Shown piece by piece: positions 1-10,747 of a stretch of DNA of 64,000 nucleotides (position 1 is the first letter of the stretch; every line of letters starts with the position of its first letter). The translations under genes and the position numbers were made by a program. Origin of the DNA: Volutella citrinella (taxonomy: Eukaryota; Ascomycota; Sordariomycetes; Hypocreales; Nectriaceae); assembly GCA_034401135.1 (NCBI GenBank), contig JAWZSP010000001.1, positions 5,704,001-5,768,000 of the forward strand, read 5' to 3'. The notes under the pieces were generated by a model. That model was given only the letters and a program-made list of their open reading frames with translations, was not told the DNA's origin and did no database searches.

Positions 1-2857
1 TTTGGGAAATGGAAAATTGGACCTCGCCGCGCCTGAGCCAGTAGCTTCAATCCAGCCTCCCCGCTCGTGGTGCTGGAGGCGATGGTTCAGTGGAGTGGGT
101 GCCGGCCGTGCTGTCCATGGCCAGTGGAGGGCACCAATACCGGCATAGTTGCGGGTGGTGAGGGTGGTGACTGCCCGTCCGGCCACCTGAACCTTTACTG
201 GGGAGGCTGTAGCGTAGCGGCACCAGGAGCCACTGAAACACCAACGCGTAGCCCCCGAAGCGGCCAAGCCAGCCACTGAAGCCAGTCCAGTCCACCACCT
301 GAGTCACTGAGGCACTCTCAAAGGGATGCCACCGCAGTGTCCCAGATCCCCAGGTGGCCTCTACCCGTGGTTACCGTCGAGCTAACCGAAAATAGGTACG
401 ACCGGGTTTTAGCCGGCCGAAGGGCACCACTACGCTGGGCAGCCACCCAATGGGCAACTTGCAAGGCCAGGCCCCCCCTTGCCCTGACCAGCCGTCCAGA
501 TCCATCAGGGCTGAGTCCTGACCCTCAGACCCCTCCGACCTCCAGACCATCGTGCTGAGTGGAAGTGGAGATGGAGCACGGCAACGATGCGCTGTTCAAA
601 TCGATGAAAGGAAGTGCATAATGATTTAATACGTGGTGAAGCTCTTTGGCTGCATGAACCAACCAACCGTCCGTCTCTTCTTCAGCCCCCCTCACCAACC
701 AAGGTCCTCCTTCCCATTGGTTTAACTGGCCTCCATATCGTCCCTTGCCCCACGAGACAGACACAGAGAGGCAACACAAGATACACAACGAGAACACAGA
801 TCCCCGCCCCCAATCCGATATGGGGCTGGGAAAGCTTCGAGAACCATCGCCAATGTCACGTGCCTTGGTCTGGCTCCGTCCAAAGCTGGACCGCGGCGCA
901 GAAGTTTAAGCTTCCAGCCACAGGAGCAGGATATCGAATACGTAATAATGAACACCTACTACTTCCTGCTGTTACTGCTCCTACAACTTGTGGGTGACCG
1001 ATTGAGCCATCGTCTGGCGGGGAGCATCGCTGCAGTGCTTGGCCAGCATCCCTAGCCCCAGCCACCACCATCAGGTCACTGATGGATCCCCAGTCCAGTC
1101 AGAAACAGTGACACGGTCTGGCTGTGCTCAGGCTGTTGGTCCGGGTTTGTTTTGGGTGTGGCCGCACCGCCATTCCTCAGGTACCCTCGATAGGGATAAC
1201 GCAAGGTACGCGCGCCCTGGGATTGGCGTTGGCCGCGCGCTGTGCTGCACGTCATGCCCTGAAATGCCCGATGCTGTACCACTTCCCGTCACGTTCCCCT
1301 CCACCAAGCCTCCCATCTATTGTAAGCATGGCAAGGCGGTTGCATTTGTACGGTGCGCGGATCGGTCGCGTCTCGCCGATCACTCGCTACGTTGCGCAAG
1401 CCCTCTTCCAGAACTCCTGTTCTTGCAGCCGTCCACACTGAAGCGATCCCATCACTGCAAGCCGTCAATTGGGTTTGTCAAGGCGCGTGCAATCAGCAAT
1501 TGAAACGCAAGCATTGGCTGTTATGCTTAAATAAAAGGGCCGTCTCAGATGTCCGGGGAAACACTAGCTGTCGCGTCTCCTTCACCCTGCTCTTATTCAT
1601 TGGATCAATGACTCAGTTGTGTTTTCAGGATTCCGATATGTATTCAGATCTGGGAATCGGTACTCCGCACGGACATCCGCACGAAAGTGCCCTCATGTCA
1701 TGCCAATCCTTCAACTCTTGGGAATCGGCCCCTTGTCGGATCAGTTGCTGTGCATGCTCTCCGGAAACTGGTTATCGACGCACATCCAGGTTTACACAGC
1801 ATATACACGCAGTGTCATGTCGTCGCTGTGCTCTTCTCGCGTCCGCACGAGCAGTGTCCTGGCGTTGTGAGGAAACTGCTACCCCATCGGCATTCGGCCT
1901 CCAAGTCTGAGTAGCGAGCTGGTCGACGCGCCGCAGCCCCGCGTCGCGTCTCCCTGGATGAAAGAGTTGAGTGACACGAAGTAAATATCGTGGCTGACCG
2001 TTTTTAACCAAGGTCGTTCACTCGTTTGAGACCCATATTCATCATCGCGTACTGTGGATTGGGCCTGTAGTATATGAGCGTTGGCAAACTCGATGGGCGA
2101 TTGAGCCAGGATACCTCTGTATGACTTGGTTCCGCGTTGTATCTCTCGCAGATGTCTGCGAGTCCCTCGTCGGATGTGTGCCAAGCGGAAATTGTCATGT
2201 CACTGCTTTCTTGACTACTTCCTCCTGTAAGCGCGTAAAGACGCGTATACCTTCGCCGTGCAGCATAGATTAAGCAGGCATGCTAGTAATAAAGATGCCT
2301 AGTAGAGGTTACGCCACGCCCTCTTCTCTCTTGGTCTTGTGTGTTATCGCCCACGCCCTTCACTGCAGCACTCCTAGAGAGTCCACCCACAAGTGAACCA
2401 ATTGCACTTCTTCGAGTAGTCTGTCAAGAAGGCATAGCACACGGGTGAACGCGCGTACGACTTGAGTATGGAGTCAATGGGCGTCAAAAGGTCATCCCAG
2501 ACCAGTTTCATGGATTCACAATGGACGAGCCGAATCTCCGAGAAACATTCAACGACCGTTGACAAGTCTCTTGTGTAACGTAGAACAAAGAAAGATGCTA
2601 ACTACCTGATCGGCCTGTTCAGCATACTCAGCCTGCTCAGCCTACCTAACACAGGGGTGCAGAGTGCCAAGAGATGCATCTTACATTGCCCTTGTCAAGG
2701 TCGTCTCTTTGGGTCAATTCAAATGGCTTCAAATGGCGAACTGCGCCTATTTGCACGACCGTAATGTCATCGACATGCGTTTGGTCAACGCTATCGCGAT
2801 CCCTCGGTGTCCTGCGGATGACCTGATGCTGGACCCACCAACAAGCACTGAGTTTGG
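1..2857. other. region without a supported gene
   Basis: The base composition is normal, with short open frames on both strands. None has a recognisable domain, a plausible spliced extension or a codon pattern that beats the frames opposite it. No transposon ends, long repeats or RNA genes were seen. It may hold untranslated ends or a fast-evolving gene that cannot be recognised by eye. Confidence 0.5.
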
Positions 2858-3452
2858 TCAACATCGTTCACTAGAAAGCTCTTTGGGTCCGACATACGCT
2901 TGGCTGGATGGCAGCGTAACGAAGATTAACACAATAAGCCACACAGTGGCGTTCTCCACGAACAATCCTGGTCTGTCGGCAACAGGCGGAGATAGCCCAA
3001 ACAATGTGCAATACTCGAAATGCGTGTCTGAATGCGTGCATCGCCAGATGGCAGCACCCAGGAATGCAAAGTTCAGGATGGAAATGCCACTCCAGGAAGC
3101 CCACATGAACAAGGAGAAGATTCGCAGTGATGGGTCGTGCCCAGCCGAACGAACGCCAAACCTGGCCACACAGGCAAGTGCCAGCCAAACGAGCAACATC
3201 TAAAGGGGAGGACACTCGCTAGTCAGCGACATATTGCAAGCAGCTTCTTATCCAGAGCCTTACCCAAACCTGGTTGATGAAAAATATGAGCCTGGCAGGT
3301 TCAATACCCCCGATTTGGAAGACAACGTAGGCGACATTGATGGACGACATCAACATGATGCTCAGTCCCATATGGAGAACAAGCAGGACAAATGCTTGTG
3401 GAATGCTCCATGGTCGCACCGCCATTCGCCATTGCCGCCAGAATGAAAGCAT
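2858..3452 (-). CDS. possible small four-TM membrane protein, two exons
   Basis: I do not recognise the family. Two adjacent minus-strand open frames become one 176-residue protein if 3200-3263 is removed as an intron. The donor is GTAAGG, the branch site GCTGAC and the acceptor CCTTTAG, all in phase 0. The product would have four hydrophobic segments, near residues 16-40, 60-78, 90-112 and 145-160, joined by short polar loops and without a cleavable signal peptide. The layout resembles small fungal integral membrane proteins of the MARVEL type, but no signature residue proves it. A second donor (GTATGT) near 2896 could give a different C-terminus. The fit of a good intron to matched hydrophobic frames is the only support. 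Confidence 0.4.
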
Positions 3453-3739
3453 GGTGCCCTGATGCCCTCGATATCGACAGAATTACTGGTAGGAATACCA
3501 AGGCATGGATGCTGGCTTCTTATAGCCAAGGGTGCAGCAAAGTAGCAATCTGGTCTGCGGAGAAAAAAAAAAGAATACAAGAAGCTTTTTCGATCCGCAT
3601 CGCTGTAGCATCGCATGCCGTTCCTTCGGTTGGCCAGTATTGCGGAAGCCAGATATGTGGTGGCAGGGAGGCAGGAGAGACCAGCAAGGTTTGCAGTGCG
3701 TCGTAAGCACCTTCTTGTCGTGCCGATGATTGAGTCTCA

Positions 3740-4441
3740 TCACGCATTTTTCAAAAAGTGGCCTTTGAACTTTCTGTTGGCGCGGTCGGCGGAGCGAAGC
3801 ATCATCTGGTCGCCCAATAGCTCGAATGCAAACTTCTGGGGGGCGGTTTCGGCTCCTTGTTCCGTCTTGCCTTTCTCTGAATCAACGGGCATCTCAATCC
3901 GGAACACCGTGCCCTCCTTGGGGACCATCTTGAGCCCATTCTTCTTGGTGATGATCTCGACTACGAACTTGCGATCGCGTACGACGATGCCCCGGATCCC
4001 AACGCGGCTGGTGCACCGACTGCGAACCACCTCAACCAGCGCCCCGTGGAACTCTGCGCTGGCCAGTTTGGCTGCAGGGCCGGCCCCTCCAATGTACACA
4101 TCGTTCCCCAAGAGCTCGCGGGCGTATCCAAGCCAGAGCTGGCTGAGGGGTTCGTAAATTTCGTATTTCTGCCCCTCCTTGGGGATGTCGTGCAGGCCGA
4201 GGTTGCGGCGTTCGCGTGAGGACAGCGGCTTGGGTCTCTGTTTCTGCCTCGCCTTGCTCTCCTGGCGAGATTTTCTTCGTGCGGCGCGCGCATTGAGGGC
4301 GGCAGGGGGCGGCGAAGTCGGTCGTAGAAGGAGCGGGCGATGCTGAATCTTTTCCGAGTAGATGCGATTGACGCTGTCGGGGGAATGAGCTCTGGCAAGC
4401 AGGGCCTGGGTGGCCTTTTGTGCCGCAGGGACGGTCGTCAT
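3740..4441 (-). CDS. POP4: RNase P/MRP protein subunit Pop4 (Rpp29)
   Basis: This is an intronless 233-residue protein of the Rpp29/Pop4 family. The family binds the catalytic RNA of nuclear RNase P and RNase MRP, which process the 5' ends of tRNAs and pre-rRNA. The first 90 residues are basic and disordered, with runs such as ARRKSRQESKARQKQRPK that suit nucleolar localisation and RNA contact. The C-terminal half is the conserved Sm-like beta-barrel: a LHDIPKEGQKYE lead-in, LWLGYARELLG, GALVEVVRSRCTSRVGIRG, and IVVRDRKFVVEIITKKNGLKMVPKEGTVFRIEMP in stages. Length fits fungal orthologues. The start Met precedes the usual short alpha-helical N-terminus. It is divergent from the acyltransferase gene, with about 830 bp between the starts. 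Confidence 0.9.
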   Translation of the reverse strand: MTTVPAAQKATQALLARAHSPDSVNRIYSEKIQHRPLLLRPTSPPPAALNARAARRKSRQESKARQKQRPKPLSSRERRNLGLHDIPKEGQKYEIYEPLSQLWLGYARELLGNDVYIGGAGPAAKLASAEFHGALVEVVRSRCTSRVGIRGIVVRDRKFVVEIITKKNGLKMVPKEGTVFRIEMPVDSEKGKTEQGAETAPQKFAFELLGDQMMLRSADRANRKFKGHFLKNA

Positions 4442-5267
4442 GATGAGCGATCGGATAGGTCCCAGATTCCGCGTCGGAGTGCTGGTGTTGGTCGCAGAGC
4501 GCTTGACGCTGTCAAAGTGAGTCGGGCTTGACTTTTTTCTTGGTCATGATGGATGCCAAGCTGGTCTAGAAATTGACGTGGGTGGAGCCCATGCGATGTG
4601 CTGACTGCTGCTCAGGTGCAGCCTCGTTCCGGCAAGTAGTGGCTGGTTGGTGCTGAAAACCCCCGCAATACCCCCGCCTGCCGCGAATCAATAAGCCGCC
4701 ATTTGACCAAAGACGAGCAAGAGTTAGGCGGCAAGTGGCTGGCTCAGGCATGGATTGGCTGCGCGCAACGCTTCTGGGCATCGCTTGCCGCTCCGGATGC
4801 TACCTAGCATTTGCTACACTGCCGCGGCAAGAAACCGGTGGCCTTAGCTCGCTGTTCCAATGGCTCCTTCCCCCATTCACATGCTTCTTGCCGCCTCTCA
4901 GTCTCTGCTTCGCGCCTGCCGCCTTCCGTCATCACCAGCCGGCTCGGCATAAACGGGTGCTTGCCCCAGAGTCTTGCCCCACACGGCCGATCATCTCATC
5001 TGACTCGACTCCTTCAACCTTGTCCTCTTTGTCACGCCCTGCTGGCCCTGGTGCCATTTGATTGCGACTTTCCCACAGACATCTCAGGTTGCGGCACAGG
5101 AGGCTTGCGCATGACAAGACGAGGTCCCTCCCGCGACCGACCGTGACGTGCCTGATTCCTGTGAATGCGCCATGCCTCTGTCGTCTTGAAGCTTGCCACC
5201 ATCCTACCGCAGGGCCCTGATACCGTTGACGCATCGCACCGTCCATCTCCACTTGTTGCTCGCGGCC
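4442..5267. promoter_or_regulatory. divergent intergenic region of POP4 and the acyltransferase gene
   Basis: This is an 826-bp gap between two divergently transcribed genes and must hold both promoters. The right part (4850-5260) is pyrimidine-rich, as expected of a fungal 5' leader. No clear TATA box or long repeat was seen, and the small open frames here have no support. Confidence 0.5.
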
Positions 5268-7884
5268 ATGTCTCGAAACGACGACTCCATTGAGGCCTCG
5301 GGCTCCGCGCCTGACCTCCAGATTCTGGGCGATGAGGTTACACTCCAGCCTAGCGGATACGTCGAGCCGCCTCACAAGGAAGGCGATGATGACAAGGAGC
5401 GCGCCTTGATGGCCCAATTCGCATCGTTCCGCGCCGAACCTCTGCAGTAAACACCCAGCGCCACCTGGCCAATTGATTGAGGACGCTGACACCATTTGCC
5501 TTAGATTCCTTCGCGAGGTGTCACTCTACGTGTCGGGCCAGGGATGGCGCGCCTACGAGCACCCTATCGGCCAGCCAGTCTTTTACTCGGGCTTCTCAGA
5601 GAACATGAAGTCGATGGTCATGTCCGCGCCTCTTCTTCAGCAGCGCATTATGCAACTTGCCGAGCGCCGCGTCGCAGTTGAGGAGAAGGAGGGCATACTA
5701 GCTCGCCATGACAAGGACTTTGGCACGAAGCGTACGCAGCGGCTCAATGCCATTGTCGCGGGCCTCCAGGAACTCGCGGAGAAGATGACGGATGACATGA
5801 TTTGCAAGATGGAGAGCAGGCCGTTTATCCGGGGAGCCTATTATCTCTGCACGCAATTGCTGACGAGAGCATACCATCAAGGAATCCACGTATCGAGTGA
5901 GGAGGTCCTGAGACTCAGAAGGGTGGCCGAGGTTGCCAAGAAGAATAAGCAGAGCATCGTCTTCCTCCCGAGCCACCGCTCTCACGTCGATTATGTTTCC
6001 CTGCAGCTCATTTGCTATCGACTGGGATTGACTCTCCCGATTGTTGTTGCGGGCGACAACTTGAACATTCCGCTGTTGGGTGCCTTCCTCCAGCACGCAG
6101 GAGCTATGTGGATCCGACGGTCATTTGGCGACGACGTTCTCTACCAGACACTTGTGCAAGCATACATCGACACTCTGCTCCAGGAGGGATACAACTTTGA
6201 GTGCTTCATTGAGGGTGGCCGCTCCCGAACAGGCAAGCTCCTGCCTCCCAAGTTTGGTATCCTCAGCTTCATCCTGGACAGCATCTTATCTGGCCGGGTC
6301 AACGATACCATCATCTGTCCTGTGAGCACTCAATACGACAAAGTGATTGAGACCGAGGGCTATGTGACAGAGCTTCTGGGAGTGCCCAAGAAGAAGGAGA
6401 ATCTTGTCGATTTCCTCTCGGGAGCGTCGGTGCTATCACTGCGGCTGGGGCGTGTGGATGTCAGATTTCACGAGCCTTGGAGCATGAGGCAGTACATTGA
6501 TACCCAGCTTTCGAAATTGCCCAGCATACCCGCTGGCCTCAGCAGCGACCAGTACAACCCCGAGGTACGCGCTGTTCGAGAGAAATTGCTTTTCTCACTC
6601 GGCTACAAGGTCCTCGGCGATATCAACGACGTTTCTGTGGTGATGCCGACGGCCTTGATTGGCACGGTTCTTCTGACTCTCCGTGGACGAGGAGTTGGCA
6701 AGCAAGAGCTGATCCGACGGGTAGGCTGGCTGACGGAGCGCGTACGAGCCAAGGGTGGGCGCGTCGCTCACTTTGGAAACGCTCCCGTGTCCGAAATCGT
6801 TGAACGAGGCCTCGACGTGCTTGGGAAGGAGCTTGTCGGCGTAGTAGACGGGCTCTTGGAGCCAACATACTACGCGGTGGATCGATTCCAGCTTTCCTTT
6901 TACCGCAACATGACGATTCACCTGTTCATCTACGAGGCGCTCGTCAGTGCAGCCATGTATATTCGGGTGAAGCGAGGCGGTGGGCCGGAATTCCAGGACG
7001 TTCCCTTTGACGAGCTGAAAGAACAGGTTCAGTTCCTCTCGTCGCTCTTCCGTGGCGAGTTTATTTTCTCAGGCGAGGGTCTCGACTACAACCTCGAAAA
7101 GACGCTGCTGGGCCTCGAGGCGGACCGGATTGTTCGAATAGACCGCGACGACAGCGGAAAGGTAACCCAGGTTGGTCTATCGGACGAGGAGCGCAAGGCT
7201 GGAAGAGAGAACTATGACTTTTACTGTTTCCTCATATGGCCCTTTATCGAAGCTGCTTGGCTGGCGGCGGTATCCCTGATCGGACTCACCCCTCCCCAGG
7301 GGCGGAATGGAGATGTCTGGATCGAGCAAAGTAAAGCTCACAGCAGTGCCCAACTAGTAAGTCCATGGGTTGGTTGGGCGCACTTGGGAAGAGATACTAA
7401 TCGCATCGTACAGCTTGGCAAGACTCTGTACCACCAAGGTGATCTCTCCTACTTTGAGGCGGTCAACAAGGAAACACTCAAGAACTCGTATCAACGGTTC
7501 GAGCAAGATCAGCTGCTGCAGGTTGTCAAGTCCAAGGACCCCAAGGTCCCACCCCGACTGCGGCTCAGCCCGTCATGGCGGCCCCCTCGCGACCCAAAGA
7601 CTGGGGCGCTGCTGGCGGAAGGCAAGCTGTGGGACTTCACTGAGAAGATTGCGCAATCGCGTCGCGAGGGTAAGAACCGGCGCGACGGCGCGACGGTGAG
7701 CATCAGAGTCCTGCGATTGACGGACGAACTGGGCCAGAAGCTCTTCACCGAAGCCGACGAGGCTGAGCGAAGCGGCAAGAGCAAGGTGCCGAGCAGACTC
7801 AGCGAAGAGGACAAGGCTGTATTGGGTAAGAGTATGAAGGCTGCGGAGCGGAGGCGAAGGCATGGAGGAAGGGCTCATCTGTGA
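5268..7884 (+). CDS. PlsB-type glycerol-3-P/DHAP acyltransferase, possible PTS1
   Basis: This enzyme transfers an acyl chain to glycerol-3-phosphate or dihydroxyacetone phosphate, the first step of glycerolipid or ether-lipid synthesis. Exons are 5268-5446, 5505-7356 and 7414-7884, giving 833 residues. Intron 1 has GCTGAC and TTAG signals; intron 2 is 57 bp, so it stays open if unspliced, but has GTAAGT, TACTAAT and CAG. Acyltransferase block I is SHRSHVDYVS (HX4D, His217 to Asp222), followed by GAMWIRRSFG and FIEGGRSRTGK near residue 294. The C-terminus reads GGRAHL, and AHL fits the peroxisomal PTS1 pattern, as in the DHAP acyltransferase GNPAT. The start is the ATG whose short acidic exon splices exactly in frame. 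Family is clear; the preferred substrate is inferred. Confidence 0.9.
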
Positions 7885-8130
7885 ACATGCTATCCTCCGA
7901 TTTGCGGTGCAAGCGAGTCATGTTTGTCTTGTGTACAATATGTCATGTCCTCATGTTAAATTTACGAAGCCATATAGCCATCGGTGTGAATAAACTACAC
8001 TCTGAGCAAAAGCCTCCGGGCACAACGCCATGCATGCCATGCAATTCTGTCTACTAACCAGTGCGGCCTCGGCCCCCCAGCACTGGCATCACCGACATTC
8101 TCTATGCCTAACAGCCTCTTGTTGGGTATT

Positions 8131-9342
8131 CTAGTCCTTTTTGGCCTCCTTGGGCTTCAGGATGATGTTATCAATCAGACGCACAGCCGGTCCGCCGCTG
8201 TGGCCCAGGTCCTCTCCCACCTTGGCAACGTCGACGGGCAACATCTTGATGGCACCACTGAGGACGGCGCCACGGGTAGGGTCGACCTCATTCACCTCCT
8301 CCAGCGTCTCCGGGTCGGCCAGAGACACGTAGTCAACCTCGAAGGTAACGCGCTCGTCCGGGGGCAGCTCGTTCTGGACCAGGGAGACGGCGGTGATGAA
8401 CTCATTTGCGGCGCCGAGGATGGCGGCGCGGCCCAGGGCGCCCGAGCCGTAGGTGGCCTCGGCCATGCTCAGGGCGCCGTTCAGGACGGTGGCGACCCCC
8501 CGGCGCCGAGGGCCGAGGTAGACATTGCGGGAGCTGAGGGCCAGGCCGTCGGGCTCGCGCGAGGTAGGGCCGATGACGACGTCGATGGGCATCTGAAAGT
8601 CACGGACCATGCGACGGATGACGACGGTCTGCTGGACGTCCTTTTGGCCAAAGTAGACGCGGTCGGGCTGGACAATGTTGAAGAGCTTCATGCAGACGGT
8701 GGCGACTCCGCGGAAGAAGGTAGGACGGCTAGCGCCCTCGAGCAGCTCGCCGACGGGGGTGATTGTGACGAAGCTGCCCTTGCTGTCAACGGCCTGGCCG
8801 GGGAAGCCAGAGGGGTACATCTCTTCCGTCGAGGGCGCGAAGACGGCCGAGATGCGGCCCAGGTTCGCGCCGTCGTCGGCCAGCTCGCGGTCCAGGCGGG
8901 CCAGCTTGTCAAGGTCGGCGTCCCAGGTGACGGGGTACGAGGCCAGGTCCTCGCGCACGCCAAACTGGGCCGGGTTAACGTAGACGCTGACGACGACGTG
9001 GTGGTTCTCGCGGGCGGCGGCGCGGATCAGGCTCAGGTGGCCCTCGTGCAGCGCGCCCATGGTGGGCACGAGGCCGACGGACCGGTGGTTGACGACGTGC
9101 GGCCGGCGCCATGTGCGGAGCGCCCACACGGACCGGAGGATGCGAATTGGTGATTTGGGCACCTTTTCGGAGCGCGTGGTGCAGGCGGGGCGGAAGGACG
9201 ACGGGCAGCGGAGGACGGCCGAGGGGGCGCCGTCGGGGGACGGGGCGACGCAGGAGGGGGGAGTCATTGTCGGGACGGAGGTCGTCGTGGGCCGGAGCCG
9301 GGATCGGAGGAGGACGGCGGCGGCGCGACGGGTGCCAAACAT
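8131..9342 (-). CDS. panC/PAN6: pantothenate synthetase (pantoate-beta-alanine ligase)
   Basis: This enzyme joins pantoate and beta-alanine with ATP to make pantothenate, the precursor of coenzyme A. The 403-residue intronless frame has the family's nucleotide-binding signature PTMGALHEGHLSLI (residues 93-106), then SVYVNPAQF, the PTFFRGVATV segment, YFGQKDVQQ (pantoate/ATP contacts), and the SSRNVYL motif of the second ATP loop. The Met at 9342 is preferred over one 12 codons upstream because it opens an Arg/Ala/Ser-rich, acid-poor stretch (MFGTRRAAAVLLRSRLR) like a mitochondrial presequence. About 85 residues precede the catalytic core, longer than bacterial PanC. The gene converges on the acyltransferase gene with about 245 bp between stops. 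Confidence 0.93.
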   Translation of the reverse strand: MFGTRRAAAVLLRSRLRPTTTSVPTMTPPSCVAPSPDGAPSAVLRCPSSFRPACTTRSEKVPKSPIRILRSVWALRTWRRPHVVNHRSVGLVPTMGALHEGHLSLIRAAARENHHVVVSVYVNPAQFGVREDLASYPVTWDADLDKLARLDRELADDGANLGRISAVFAPSTEEMYPSGFPGQAVDSKGSFVTITPVGELLEGASRPTFFRGVATVCMKLFNIVQPDRVYFGQKDVQQTVVIRRMVRDFQMPIDVVIGPTSREPDGLALSSRNVYLGPRRRGVATVLNGALSMAEATYGSGALGRAAILGAANEFITAVSLVQNELPPDERVTFEVDYVSLADPETLEEVNEVDPTRGAVLSGAIKMLPVDVAKVGEDLGHSGGPAVRLIDNIILKPKEAKKD

Positions 9343-10747
9343 TGTGGCGGGTGGGAGGGGGAAGAAAGGGAAAAACAAAAGTCAGAGTTTGAACGGGGGG
9401 CGTTGGGATTTATCGGCGGGCGGGTAGCGCGGGCGTCGCGGCCATGGCGTGCGGCGCAATGGGCGAGCTGAGGCTGTTCGTGATGGTTTCTGCCGCGGAG
9501 TTTTGAGGATGGCCATGGGTGAGGACGGAGAGCCATCATGGGGCCGAGCTGAGCTGGTGGGGCGGGCAGTGGAGTGCAAGCGAGTGGGGCGTGTCGCGCT
9601 ACCCTACACTTTCAAATTTCAACGTCAAGGGTGCCATGACTTAGTACCAGGCCATGCTGTTCCCAGAGGTAATCAAGTATTCAAAGTCAATAGATGTTGG
9701 GAATATAAATTTCACTTATATTACAGCTGGGAGACTTGGTCGTGTTCATTGAGCGCAATAGCCAATCCACCGTCTCATTAAGAACGTCTCTTTCCTTCTT
9801 GTCGACAGTGAAAGGAAGCCGGGACTTTTGGCTGCGCATTATCGCAAGTTAACTCTTGATCCTATGAGCTATACTAAATCTAGACTCTGATCTCCTTCGA
9901 CTTCCATCCCGGATTCGCTGTCCGAGAAATGCTCCTGCTTACGCGAGGCCGGCAAATTGAAGTCTCGGGTGCTGTGCTCAGTCCCAACTGTTTGCTATGG
10001 CAATGAATAGAGCGCAAAAGAGTGCATGTGCTCGGAAGTATGCTTGTCGGCTTCTGGCTGTTGTAGCGTTTGGCCGCAGGATAGTGGGCAATGCATCCAG
10101 AACAGTTGATTGTGGTTGTCCTTCATATGCCTCATCCAGTGGTTTGCCGTAGCATATAAGACCAGGTGTTGTTGGGGCAATCTCCATATCCAGCCTTGCA
10201 ACAGTTGAACCCAATCAAACATTTGCTTTCTAGTACATCCCTGACAAACAGAGTCTATGGCTTTAACCGCCTGTAAATAGCTGGCGTGGCATTCGGCGAG
10301 GCAGCTGTGTGACTAGTTTGCTACTTTTTACAATCTCTTCATGTTGGTTTCCTGCAGTCAAATGGTTACTCAAACCACATCAAAAGGGTTGGAAACTACT
10401 CAAACGGATGCAGAAACTGCACAAGATGTGCAGAACAATCCGATATTGATCACTTAAAGTCAACATGTCTCGCTGCCTAAACCGGACACACCACGCTTCC
10501 CGGCGTGTTATTGGGGGGGGGCAAGACGAGTTTGCTTTCATGGCATAGACTCAACAATCAGGGCCAAGCAAGCTGAAGCTTGTTGTTTCGAAGTTTTAGC
10601 CCTGTCTCTTGAAATCATAAACATGACCTTAAGATTAGAAGCATGTCAAACAAACAAGACTTCCTTGCCCTTTATCTGCCCGCGTGTCCCTTCCTCCTCT
10701 CTCAGTTTTGCACTCTTCATCAGACTGCGACACAGGTTGGACACAAA
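9343..10747. other. intergenic region, panC to kinase gene
   Basis: These 1.4 kb hold the promoters of two divergent genes. The part next to panC is GC-rich; the rest is of ordinary composition with an isolated nine-G run near 10514. Open frames are short and featureless. No repeats or RNA genes were seen. Confidence 0.5.

Noticed and set aside
614..2184. Several open frames of 100-185 codons on both strands
   Set aside because: They overlap one another in different frames, show no domain, and none extends through good introns into a longer protein.
8104..9153. A 349-codon plus-strand open frame
   Set aside because: It is the mirror of the pantothenate synthetase gene in GC-rich DNA. The product is a low-complexity Gly/Ala/Asp/Val string with no family marks.
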